Positions 45,763 through 52,570 of a DNA stretch of 64,000 bases are shown piece by piece. Location of the stretch: positions 124,001 through 188,000 of the forward strand of contig JBFNJI010000018.1 in NCBI GenBank assembly GCA_040793985.1. Reading direction: 5' to 3'. Position numbers and translations under genes: made by a program. The notes below the pieces were generated by a model. That model made no database searches. It saw only the letters and a list, made by a program, of their open reading frames with translations, and was not told the origin of the DNA. The stretch is from Thiodiazotropha sp040793985 (lineage in GTDB: Bacteria; Pseudomonadota; Gammaproteobacteria; Chromatiales; Chromatiaceae). Numbering within the stretch: the stretch's first letter is position 1; each line of letters begins with the position of its first letter.

Positions 45763-46890
45763 ATGAAACGCCTTGTATTAGGGATTATTTTCACGGCAAT
45801 CCCCGCATTTTTTATCCTTCCCGCTTTTGCCGCCGACCAGGCCAAAGGAAAACCCAGCTGGTGGTACAACGAGGTCGTCGATGTTGGCTTTGTCAGCCAG
45901 TTCGCAACGATACCGCCCAAGAAAGACGTGCTGATAGTAGACTCCAGACCAGCCAGAAAATACGACAAGGGACACATCGTTCCGGCGATCAATATATCCA
46001 ACAGCCAGTTCGACAAGATGACCCATCTGCTGCCGCAGGACAAATCCAACCTGCTGATCTTCTATTGCGGCGGCCTGAAATGTCCACTGAGCCACAAGTC
46101 GGCAGCCAAAGCTGAAGCGTTGGGATTTACCAACGTCAAGGTTTACGCTGCAGGTTTTCCCGACTGGGTCAAAAACGGCAGCCTGCCTCCGGGGGTCAGC
46201 ACAGAGCACGTGAAAAAGCTGATCGACAAAAACAAGGGTGCGACCATCGTCGATGCGCGTCCGGCGAGGAAATTCAAAAAGGGTCACCTGCCCGGTGCCA
46301 TAAACATCCCAGCGAGGCAGTTCGATAAGATGGTCGATAAGTTGCCTGCGGATAAAAATTCGCCGCTGATCTTCTACTGTGGTGGATACAAATGTCCGTT
46401 GAGTCCGAAGTCTGCGGCCAAAGCCATTGCCTTGGGTTACACCAAGGTACGTCTGTTTCAGGCCGGTTTCCCGGCCTGGAAGAAGGCCTATGGTGACACT
46501 GTCGAGATGGCAGCGAAAGCCAAGCCTGCAGCTGCACCGAAGATCGAAGAGGGTGAAGACGAGGGGACCATCAGCATCGCCTCTTTCAATAGCTTGGCAA
46601 CCAACAACCCTGATGATTTCCACTGGTATGACGTACGCGATCCGGAAGAGGTGGAGGCAGACGGAACCTTTACAAAGGCTGTCATCATGACCGTGGATGA
46701 AGTGGAGGATAGTGTCGATAAACTGCCGAATGACAAGCCTATCGTCTTCTTCTGCTCCACCGGCGCACGTAGCGGCGAGGCCTATGACATCGTGAGGATG
46801 AAACGGGAGGATTTGAAGATCTACTTCCTCGATGCCAATGTTGCCTTCAACCCGGATGGCAGTGTACCGAATGCAACGCCGCCTGATTAG
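45763..46890 (+). CDS. Periplasmic protein with three rhodanese domains
   Basis: A 375-residue protein with a signal peptide (LVLGIIFTAIPAFFILPAFA, cleavage before ADQ). Three rhodanese domains follow: residues ~35-138 with active-site loop YCGGLKC (C102), ~143-243 with YCGGYKC (C206), and ~268-365 with FCSTGARSGEA (C331). Domains 1 and 2 are close duplicates (VDSRPARKYDKGHI against VDARPARKFKKGHL) and each has a second Cys five residues after the first. ATG 45763 has an AGAGGA site at the right distance. It likely moves sulfane sulfur in the periplasm and is followed by the octaheme cytochrome gene. Confidence 0.93.
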   Translation: MKRLVLGIIFTAIPAFFILPAFAADQAKGKPSWWYNEVVDVGFVSQFATIPPKKDVLIVDSRPARKYDKGHIVPAINISNSQFDKMTHLLPQDKSNLLIFYCGGLKCPLSHKSAAKAEALGFTNVKVYAAGFPDWVKNGSLPPGVSTEHVKKLIDKNKGATIVDARPARKFKKGHLPGAINIPARQFDKMVDKLPADKNSPLIFYCGGYKCPLSPKSAAKAIALGYTKVRLFQAGFPAWKKAYGDTVEMAAKAKPAAAPKIEEGEDEGTISIASFNSLATNNPDDFHWYDVRDPEEVEADGTFTKAVIMTVDEVEDSVDKLPNDKPIVFFCSTGARSGEAYDIVRMKREDLKIYFLDANVAFNPDGSVPNATPPD

Positions 46891-46924
46891 ACAGGGCAAG
46901 CCTCAGACCCAGAAGCATCTCACT

Positions 46925-46945
46925 GGGGGGCATGACCCGCCCCCC
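46925..46945 (+). promoter_or_regulatory. GC hairpin between the rhodanese and octaheme genes
   Basis: GGGGGG (46925-46930) and CCCCCC (46940-46945) pair around a nine-base loop in the 82-base gap. There is no T-tract, so it could protect or process mRNA rather than terminate it. Confidence 0.4.
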
Positions 46946-46972
46946 GCCGATGAACTAGCTGGTGGTATAGTC

Positions 46973-49183
46973 ATGCATTCTCTGCAAAATAGGTTTACCA
47001 GTTGTCAGATCAGCGCAACCGCACTCTTGCTGGTGCTGGGATTGGCCCTGATATTCACACCGCGGGTGGGTGCAGCGCCGGCACCGAACTCAACCGCGGA
47101 TCACAGCAAGTTCGAACAGCTGAAGACAAAGTTCAAGACAGGGCCTGAAGTCACCCGGGCCTGCCTGGAGTGCCATACCAACGCCGCAAAACAGATCCAT
47201 AAATCGAAGCACTGGCAATGGGAGTACGACAATCCGGTAACCGGACAGAAACTGGGCAAGAGGCATGTCCTGAACAATTTCTGTATCGCCGCCGGTCCCA
47301 ACATTGCCGCCTGCACCGCCTGCCACATCAGTTACGGCTGGAAAGACGACAGCTTCGACTTCTCTTCCGAAGAGGCGGTTGATTGCCTGATTTGTCACGA
47401 TACCACCGGCCTCTACTCCAGGGAGCAGCTGCGCAAGCCGGGCAAAAGAAGACCCAAGCTCGAGAAATTCGCCCAGAATGTCGGCCCCACCAGCCGACGC
47501 AGCTGCGGCAGTTGTCATTTCGCCGGCGGTGGCGCCAAAGCGGTGAAACACGGCGATATCGACCCCACCCTCGCGGCGCCTGACTACTTTGTCGACGTGC
47601 ACATGGATGCAGAAGGACTCAATTTCTCCTGCTCCACCTGCCATCAGGGCGACCAACACGAGTTGGCCGGCAGCCGTTACACACCCAATGCGGTGGACAA
47701 CCAGAGGATCAAGATACCCGGCAGGGAGGAGAAGAGCCGTGCAAGCTGCCGTGCCTGCCACGACGCCAGGTCCCATACAGGAAAGGATAAACTCAACGAC
47801 CACAGCGACAGGATTGCCTGTCAGACCTGCCATATACCGCGCTACTCTCGGGGTGATTACGGTTCCAAACTCTGGTGGGACTGGTCCCAGGCGGGGAAGA
47901 TGAACCAGGAGGGCAAACCCTTCGGCACCGAAGATGCGATGGGATTCGAGATATATAACTCGAAAAAAGGCGACTTCACCTGGAAGATGCAGACCCGCCC
48001 GGAGTACCGTTGGTTCAACGGTACCGTGCTATATACCTTGATCGATGACAAAATCGATCCGGCAACCATCGTACCGATCAACAGGTTTTTGGGGGACACC
48101 GACTCCCCGGACACCCGCATTTGGCCGGTCAAGGTGATGCGCGGCAAACAGCCTTACGACAGCGAATACAAAACCCTGGTGGCACCTTTGACCACGACAG
48201 AGAAGGGTTATTGGAAAACCTTCAACTGGGAACAGTCGATCGAGCTCGGTATGCAGGCGGTAAAACGGCCCTATAGCGGCAACTACGGCTTTGTCACGAC
48301 GGAGATGTTGTGGCCGATCACCCACATGGTGGCACCGGCAGAGGAGGCGCTCGGGTGCGACGAGTGCCATAGCAAAGGGGGCCTGTTGGGCAATATCGAC
48401 GGCGTCTATATTCCCGGCCAGCACGGCAACATCTGGATGGACCGGATCGCCATGACCCTACTGCTGATGACCCTGGCTGGCGTGCTGCTGCACGGCGGCG
48501 CGCGTTTTCTGCTGCGCCCAAAGGGTGAGCAGACCCTTGTCCGGCGACAACAAAAGATCTATATCTTCAAACGATTCGAGCGTTTCTGGCACTGGGCGCA
48601 GGCAATATTGATCCTGTTCATGTTGATCACCGGCTTTGAAATCCACGGCGTCTACACCCTGTTTGGTACAGAGCAGGCCATGAACCTGCACACGCTGGCT
48701 GCCTGGACGCTGATCGGTCTCTGGGTGTTTGCCATCTTCTGGCATTTCACAACCGGCGAATGGCGCCAGTACATTCCGACCATGGAGAAGGTACTCGCAG
48801 TGGCGCGGTACTACTCGGTGGACATCTTCAAGAACCAGCCCCATCCCTACCGCGCCACCAAGCTGCATAAGCACAACCCGCTGCAGCGCCTCGCTTACCT
48901 GCTGTTCAAACTGGTGCTGGCGCCTTTGGTCTGGATATCCGGACTGCTCTATCTGTTCTACAACGACTGGAGCCAATGGGGCTTGACCGGCCTGGAGCTG
49001 GGCTTGGTCGCCTTCGTGCATACGCTGGCCGCTTATCTGCTGGCCGTGTTCTTTATCGGCCACGTCTACCTGACAACGACCGGACATACTGTAATGGCCC
49101 ACATCAAAGCCATGCTGACCGGTTGGGAGGAGATCGAGGCAGAAGACGGGCAAAAACAGGAAAGGGGGAGTGCCAATGACTGA
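46973..49183 (+). CDS. Octaheme tetrathionate-reductase-family cytochrome c fused to cytochrome b
   Basis: A 736-residue fusion. After a signal peptide (ATALLLVLGLALIFTPRVGA) come eight CxxCH heme sites: C64, C114, C138, C178, C220, C259, C283 and C462, with the long gap before the last one as in Shewanella octaheme tetrathionate reductase. From ~490 there are membrane helices and a cytochrome b561/hydrogenase-b-like domain with RFWHWAQAILILFMLITGFE and His residues near 540, 573, 591, 683 and 697. Shewanella OTR is a free periplasmic protein; here it is anchored and can in principle exchange electrons with quinones. ATG 46973 has a GGTGG site; a longer frame from 46832 overlaps the rhodanese and lacks a signal. 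Direction of the reaction is unknown. Confidence 0.92.
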   Translation: MHSLQNRFTSCQISATALLLVLGLALIFTPRVGAAPAPNSTADHSKFEQLKTKFKTGPEVTRACLECHTNAAKQIHKSKHWQWEYDNPVTGQKLGKRHVLNNFCIAAGPNIAACTACHISYGWKDDSFDFSSEEAVDCLICHDTTGLYSREQLRKPGKRRPKLEKFAQNVGPTSRRSCGSCHFAGGGAKAVKHGDIDPTLAAPDYFVDVHMDAEGLNFSCSTCHQGDQHELAGSRYTPNAVDNQRIKIPGREEKSRASCRACHDARSHTGKDKLNDHSDRIACQTCHIPRYSRGDYGSKLWWDWSQAGKMNQEGKPFGTEDAMGFEIYNSKKGDFTWKMQTRPEYRWFNGTVLYTLIDDKIDPATIVPINRFLGDTDSPDTRIWPVKVMRGKQPYDSEYKTLVAPLTTTEKGYWKTFNWEQSIELGMQAVKRPYSGNYGFVTTEMLWPITHMVAPAEEALGCDECHSKGGLLGNIDGVYIPGQHGNIWMDRIAMTLLLMTLAGVLLHGGARFLLRPKGEQTLVRRQQKIYIFKRFERFWHWAQAILILFMLITGFEIHGVYTLFGTEQAMNLHTLAAWTLIGLWVFAIFWHFTTGEWRQYIPTMEKVLAVARYYSVDIFKNQPHPYRATKLHKHNPLQRLAYLLFKLVLAPLVWISGLLYLFYNDWSQWGLTGLELGLVAFVHTLAAYLLAVFFIGHVYLTTTGHTVMAHIKAMLTGWEEIEAEDGQKQERGSAND

Positions 49184-49210
49184 CCACAGCAGCATAACCG
49201 GAGGTCAGGC

Positions 49211-49669
49211 ATGTTAAACCGTCGACAACTATTGATCTTATGCGGTGCCTGGGCGGCTACGGGATTTTCATTCAATGGCCTGATCGGTTCTGCCCAGGCA
49301 GGGCCACGCGATGCCAGGAAACGCCTGGCTGAACTGACCGGCGGCGCTGAATTGAAAAAGGGCCGGATCAATATCACCCTGCCCAAGGTAACCGACCAGG
49401 GTCGCTTCGTGCCCATGCGAATTTCTGTGGATAGCCCAATGAGCGAAAACGACTACGTCAAGGCGATTCATGTGGTAGCCGAACGCAATCCAACCCCGGA
49501 GATTGCCTCGTTCCACCTCAGCCCTGCCAATGGCAAGGCCCAGGTCTCCACCCGCATTCGCCTGCTTAAGACCCAGGTGGTGGTCGTGGCGGCTGAAATG
49601 AGCGACGGTAGCGTCTACCTGGGCAAGGGGCGGAGTAAGATCACCGGTGGTGCGGGAGGGTGCGGATGA
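49211..49669 (+). CDS. soxY: Sulfur carrier SoxY
   Basis: SoxY (152 residues) is the periplasmic carrier that binds sulfur intermediates on a C-terminal cysteine. The twin-arginine signal is NRRQLLILCGAWAATGFSF and the end is ITGGAGGCG, i.e. the carrier Cys arm, one Gly shorter than the common GGCGG. The middle has KKGRINITLPKVTDQGRFVP and FHLSPANGKAQVSTRIRL. A GGAGGT site lies five bases before ATG 49211. It follows the octaheme gene by 27 bases and overlaps soxZ. Confidence 0.94.
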   Translation: MLNRRQLLILCGAWAATGFSFNGLIGSAQAGPRDARKRLAELTGGAELKKGRINITLPKVTDQGRFVPMRISVDSPMSENDYVKAIHVVAERNPTPEIASFHLSPANGKAQVSTRIRLLKTQVVVVAAEMSDGSVYLGKGRSKITGGAGGCG

Positions 49670-49992
49670 TGAACGAGCAGGTACATGTAAAGGTTCCCCA
49701 TACGGCGAAGAAGGGGGAGGTGATCCGGGTGATGACCAAGCTCAATCACCCAATGGAGTCCGGCTGGCGACGCCGGCAGAATGGCGAGTTCGTACCCAAA
49801 GACCTGATCGGGGAGTTCTCCTGCCAATTCAACGGGGCAGAAGTGTTCAAGGCGGAGTTCGACTCGGGTACCGCCGGCAATCCTTTTCTCTCTTTCTTCG
49901 TCAGGGTCAACCAGAGCGGGCGTTTCCGTTTCATCTGGTACGGACAAAATGGCGAACACTACGACAAAGAGGCCGATATAGAAGTTAGCTGA
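49666..49992 (+). CDS. soxZ: Sulfur carrier partner SoxZ
   Basis: SoxZ (108 residues) forms the heterodimer with SoxY and is exported with it, as it has no signal of its own. Motifs: KKGEVIRVMTKLNHPMESGW, FNGAEVFKAEFDSGTAGNPF and SGRFRFIWYGQNGEHYDKEA. The start is ATG 49666 (overlap of four with soxY) or the adjacent ATG at 49669. soxA, soxX, soxB, soxC and soxD are not in this window. Confidence 0.94.
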   Translation: MMNEQVHVKVPHTAKKGEVIRVMTKLNHPMESGWRRRQNGEFVPKDLIGEFSCQFNGAEVFKAEFDSGTAGNPFLSFFVRVNQSGRFRFIWYGQNGEHYDKEADIEVS

Positions 49993-50007
49993 AAGGCATG
50001 CACACTC

Positions 50008-50031
50008 AAGGGCAGCAGATTGACTGCCCTT
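50008..50031. terminator. Hairpin between convergent soxZ and the Gly/Tyr/Met-rich gene
   Basis: AAGGGCAG (50008-50015) and CTGCCCTT (50024-50031) form a perfect eight-base stem with an eight-base loop, with ACTCAA / TTGAGT further out. It lies in the 55-base gap between convergent genes and could serve both strands. No long T-tract. Confidence 0.5.
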
Positions 50032-50047
50032 GTAGTTTGAGTAAGGA

Positions 50048-50842
50048 CTATCTATCTCCCGTTTCAGTCGAATTCTCGGCTGTAGGATTCGCGGTCGTTT
50101 CAGACGCAATGGGGAAAAGGAGAATCTCACCGGAAGGGGAGACCTTGTAAGTACCGGTAACCCCCCTTAACAGTGGCACCGCAGGCAAAGCCCGGGCTCC
50201 CTGCATACCGGACATGCCCTCCATGCCTGACATACCTTCCATACCGCCCATACCCTGCATACCGGACATGCCCTGCGCTCCTGACATGCCTTGCATGCCG
50301 CTCATACCCTGCATACCGGACATGCCCTGCGCTCCTGACATGCCTTGCATGCCGCCCATACCCTGCATACCGGACATGCCCTGCGCTCCTGACATGCCTT
50401 GCATGCCGTCCATGCCCTGCATACCGGACATGCCCTGCGCTCCTGACATGCCTTCCATGCCGTGCATACCCTGCATACCGGACATGCCCTGTGCTCCTGA
50501 CATGCCTTCCATGCCGTGCATACCCTGCATACCGGACATGCCCTGTGCTCCGTGCCTCCCTTGATCACCCGGCTCCGGCATAATTCCGTATTTCGCTGGC
50601 GGTGGATAGTAACCACCGTACGGTTGCCAGTAGGGTTGGTATCCATATCCCGGGACACCACCGTATCCGCCGTAGGCGGGATGCGGCGGCATGGCCGGCA
50701 TTTGATGGTGACCGGGATACGCATATCCCTGCCCATAGCCGTAAGGCGCATAACCGCCCTGGGCCATGGCTCCGGCAATTGGAAGCGCAGAACCAATGGT
50801 TAACAGGATTCCTCCAGCCAATAGCGTATTTGTCCTATTCAT
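50048..50842 (-). CDS. Secreted Gly/Tyr-rich and Met-repeat protein, possible sulfur-globule protein
   Basis: A 264-residue protein with a signal peptide (LAGGILLTIGSALPIAGAMA, mature end QGGYAPYG). Residues ~28-85 are rich in Gly, Tyr and Pro (GYAPYGYGQGYAYPG and PAYGGYGGVPGYGYQPYWQP), like the envelope proteins of periplasmic sulfur globules in Allochromatium. Residues ~98-215 are six 18-residue repeats GAQGMSGMQGMxGMxGMS. A 45-residue unique tail follows. Its place next to soxYZ supports a link to sulfur storage. Alternatives are a metal-binding Met-rich protein or a structural surface protein. Confidence 0.7.
   Translation of the reverse strand: MNRTNTLLAGGILLTIGSALPIAGAMAQGGYAPYGYGQGYAYPGHHQMPAMPPHPAYGGYGGVPGYGYQPYWQPYGGYYPPPAKYGIMPEPGDQGRHGAQGMSGMQGMHGMEGMSGAQGMSGMQGMHGMEGMSGAQGMSGMQGMDGMQGMSGAQGMSGMQGMGGMQGMSGAQGMSGMQGMSGMQGMSGAQGMSGMQGMGGMEGMSGMEGMSGMQGARALPAVPLLRGVTGTYKVSPSGEILLFPIASETTANPTAENSTETGDR
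50228..50551 (-). repeat. Six tandem 54-bp coding repeats (Met-rich)
   Basis: Six contiguous in-frame units of 54 bases encode GAQGMSGMQGMxGMxGMS, differing mainly at positions 12 and 15 (H, D, G, S and E, Q). Near-identity at DNA level points to recent expansion by slippage or unequal recombination, so copy number may vary between strains. Confidence 0.9.
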
Positions 50843-51291
50843 TCCGTATCCCCCTCAAGCTATTTTGTTGATCAGTGGCGAAGTGTCGAGTACCGCCATA
50901 ATTGGCACTTCGAGCGATCCGTGAAACATCGGGTCCTGAATGTTTCGTGTGCGGGCATCGCCCGAACAGCTACCGACGGCGTGCGGTCGTTTGGCGCTCC
51001 GATGACCTATTCACGCCAACATACCCCTTCACCTGAAGGTTAACACGAAGCCGTTACAGGGTTTATTAATCATTTTTATCAGCTTGTAGGTCTATTGGAA
51101 TCCCGGTCCTGACATGGAATGAGAGGATGTACCGCAACAGGCAGAAACTGGCCAAGCCCCCTTACCAGCTGCAAATTGGCATCGATGCTGTTTCAGCTAC
51201 TGTTGAAGAGCGGATATAACTCAGGATTTCCTGATGTTGCTTGCTGATGGGACCTACTGTAAACTCCTGGCTCCGCTGAGGTTCTTGCATT
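50843..51291. other. Divergent region between the Met-repeat gene and tRNA-Pro
   Basis: The 449-base region contains no convincing gene. It includes the promoter side of the Met-repeat gene (minus strand) and of the tRNA (plus strand). The part near 51060-51090 is AT-rich. No repeat or mobile element remnant was recognised. Confidence 0.4.
51237..51265 (+). promoter_or_regulatory. Candidate tRNA-Pro promoter
   Basis: TTGCTT (51237-51242) and TAAACT (51260-51265) are 17 bases apart. A GC-rich stretch (CTGGCTCCGC) follows the -10, as in stringently controlled stable-RNA promoters. Confidence 0.45.
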
Positions 51292-51368
51292 CGGGGTGTA
51301 GCTCAGCCTGGTAGAGCACTGTCTTCGGGAGGCAGGGGCCGGAGGTTCAAATCCTCTCACCCCGACCA
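51292..51368 (+). tRNA. tRNA-Pro (anticodon CGG)
   Basis: A 77-base cloverleaf with acceptor CGGGGTG/CACCCCG, the C1-G72 pair typical of bacterial proline tRNA, D-arm GCTCAGCCTGGTAGAGC, anticodon stem CTGTC/GGCAG with loop TTCGGGA (anticodon CGG), T-arm GGAGGTTCAAATCCTCT, and an encoded CCA end. It reads the codon CCG. No integrase or duplicated 3' end is seen beside it. Confidence 0.97.
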
Positions 51369-51477
51369 ATCAACATCAACGATTGACTTCATTCCCCTCT
51401 TTTCAATCCGACGCACAGGTGGCGCAGCGACTTCCTAAAGGTTTACCGTCAGGAAAATCGGCCGTGGTACGCAGTGA

Positions 51478-52416
51478 TCAATGCAAGCCCGCCGCCAACA
51501 GGCAAAACCCGCTGCCAACATACTCCGGAGAGGTAAAAATCATCACATCCGAGATATCCCCCAAATCCATGGTACGCGCTCTCGGTGCCTCTGCAATCTC
51601 ACTCAGGGGAAGGGAAAAGTGGTTGTAGCCGGGCTGAACCAGCAGGCGGCGACTGTACCGATCGTCGGATAGTCTGTTGTGGTCTTCATCGTTGATGCGC
51701 AGAACCAGGGGTAGTGCAGTGGACTGGTCGGAATAGATACTCAGTTCGAGACTTTCATAGCCGCGCCAATCCGGCTCCGGGTCCTGTATGTCCAAACCTG
51801 GCCAGCGGCCTTTGTGCAACGATACATAAGCACAGGAATCGCTGCCTGTATCGAGTGGCAGCGACCACTCCGCTGGCAAGTCGATATAGCGCACCTCCCC
51901 TCCCTGGTCACCCTCGATCAATGCCCTGGAAAAATAGCTGTCAGGATCGATCAGGCGCGGAAAGTAATCAGCCCTGACCTGATAGATGAGCAACCATTGC
52001 ATGGGCTGGGAAAAGGCCGCCAGGGTGAGTATCAGGAGAGCGGCCATGGTACGCCGAATCGATACGGAGCGCCCTATGAACCCCGCGTAGAACATGGCGC
52101 CTGCAGCGATACCCAGCAGATCCATAAATATATCGTAGAGACTGGGTTCGCGGCCGATAAGGGACTGCACCGCCTCCATGGCTATGCCGAACAGGAAAAT
52201 CACCACCGCGACCGGCCATAGCGGCCCGGCACTTAGTTGTCGATATGACCACAATGCCACCAGGGTCAGTAAAGCGAAGATAAGAAAATGCCCGGAGTCC
52301 TGTAGCGAGTGCATCAACTGACTTTCACCCGGCAGGTTGATTTTCAACAGCATGGTCACGGTGACAATCAGGACCAGCAGGAGAAGTCCAAATTTTCTCA
52401 AATACACAAGGGGCAC
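51478..52416 (-). CDS. VanZ-family membrane protein with C-terminal beta-sandwich-like domain
   Basis: 312 residues from GTG 52416, which has GGAG at the right distance (TTG at 52422 is too close to it). The N-terminal third has four helices and the VanZ pattern (GHFLIFALLTLVAL, then GIAMEAVQSLIGREPSLYDI and FMDLLGIAAG). The C-terminal half (~180-312) is soluble and beta-rich, with WRGYESLELSIYSDQSTALP and GYNHFSLPLSEI, resembling carbohydrate-binding or CIA30-like modules. The function is unknown; VanZ is named for teicoplanin resistance but most members are uncharacterised. Confidence 0.8.
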   Translation of the reverse strand: MPLVYLRKFGLLLLVLIVTVTMLLKINLPGESQLMHSLQDSGHFLIFALLTLVALWSYRQLSAGPLWPVAVVIFLFGIAMEAVQSLIGREPSLYDIFMDLLGIAAGAMFYAGFIGRSVSIRRTMAALLILTLAAFSQPMQWLLIYQVRADYFPRLIDPDSYFSRALIEGDQGGEVRYIDLPAEWSLPLDTGSDSCAYVSLHKGRWPGLDIQDPEPDWRGYESLELSIYSDQSTALPLVLRINDEDHNRLSDDRYSRRLLVQPGYNHFSLPLSEIAEAPRARTMDLGDISDVMIFTSPEYVGSGFCLLAAGLH

Positions 52417-52570
52417 ACGCAATAGCTCCAGTGACTAATGGTCAGAGTTAAGCACGCTTTAATCCGTGATTCCAGCCGCTGACCGGTACATCTGCAATAT
52501 ACTAAATCTGCTTTAAAAAGATTGTGTTACAGGTTCAGCTATAGGGCCTGACGGTCTAACCCGCAAGCTG

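Noticed and set aside
45778..46899. Long minus-strand open frame (373 codons) opposite the triple-rhodanese gene
   Set aside because: It is antisense to a gene with clear domains and signal peptide; its product shows no family features.
46832..46972. Longer N-terminus for the octaheme cytochrome
   Set aside because: It overlaps the rhodanese gene by 59 bases, puts 47 non-conserved residues before a clear signal peptide, and ATG 46973 has a ribosome site.
50228..50551. Tandem repeat as a possible CRISPR array
   Set aside because: Units are contiguous without unique spacers, in frame inside a coding gene, and no cas genes are near.
50173..50583. Plus-strand Pro/Cys-rich frames (e.g. MPCAPDMPCMP repeats)
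   Set aside because: They are the antisense reading of the 54-bp Met repeats. The minus-strand gene has a signal peptide and unique tail, so it is the real one.
51292..51368. tRNA-Pro as an integration site for a mobile element
   Set aside because: No integrase, direct repeat of the tRNA 3' end or change in gene content is visible on either side.
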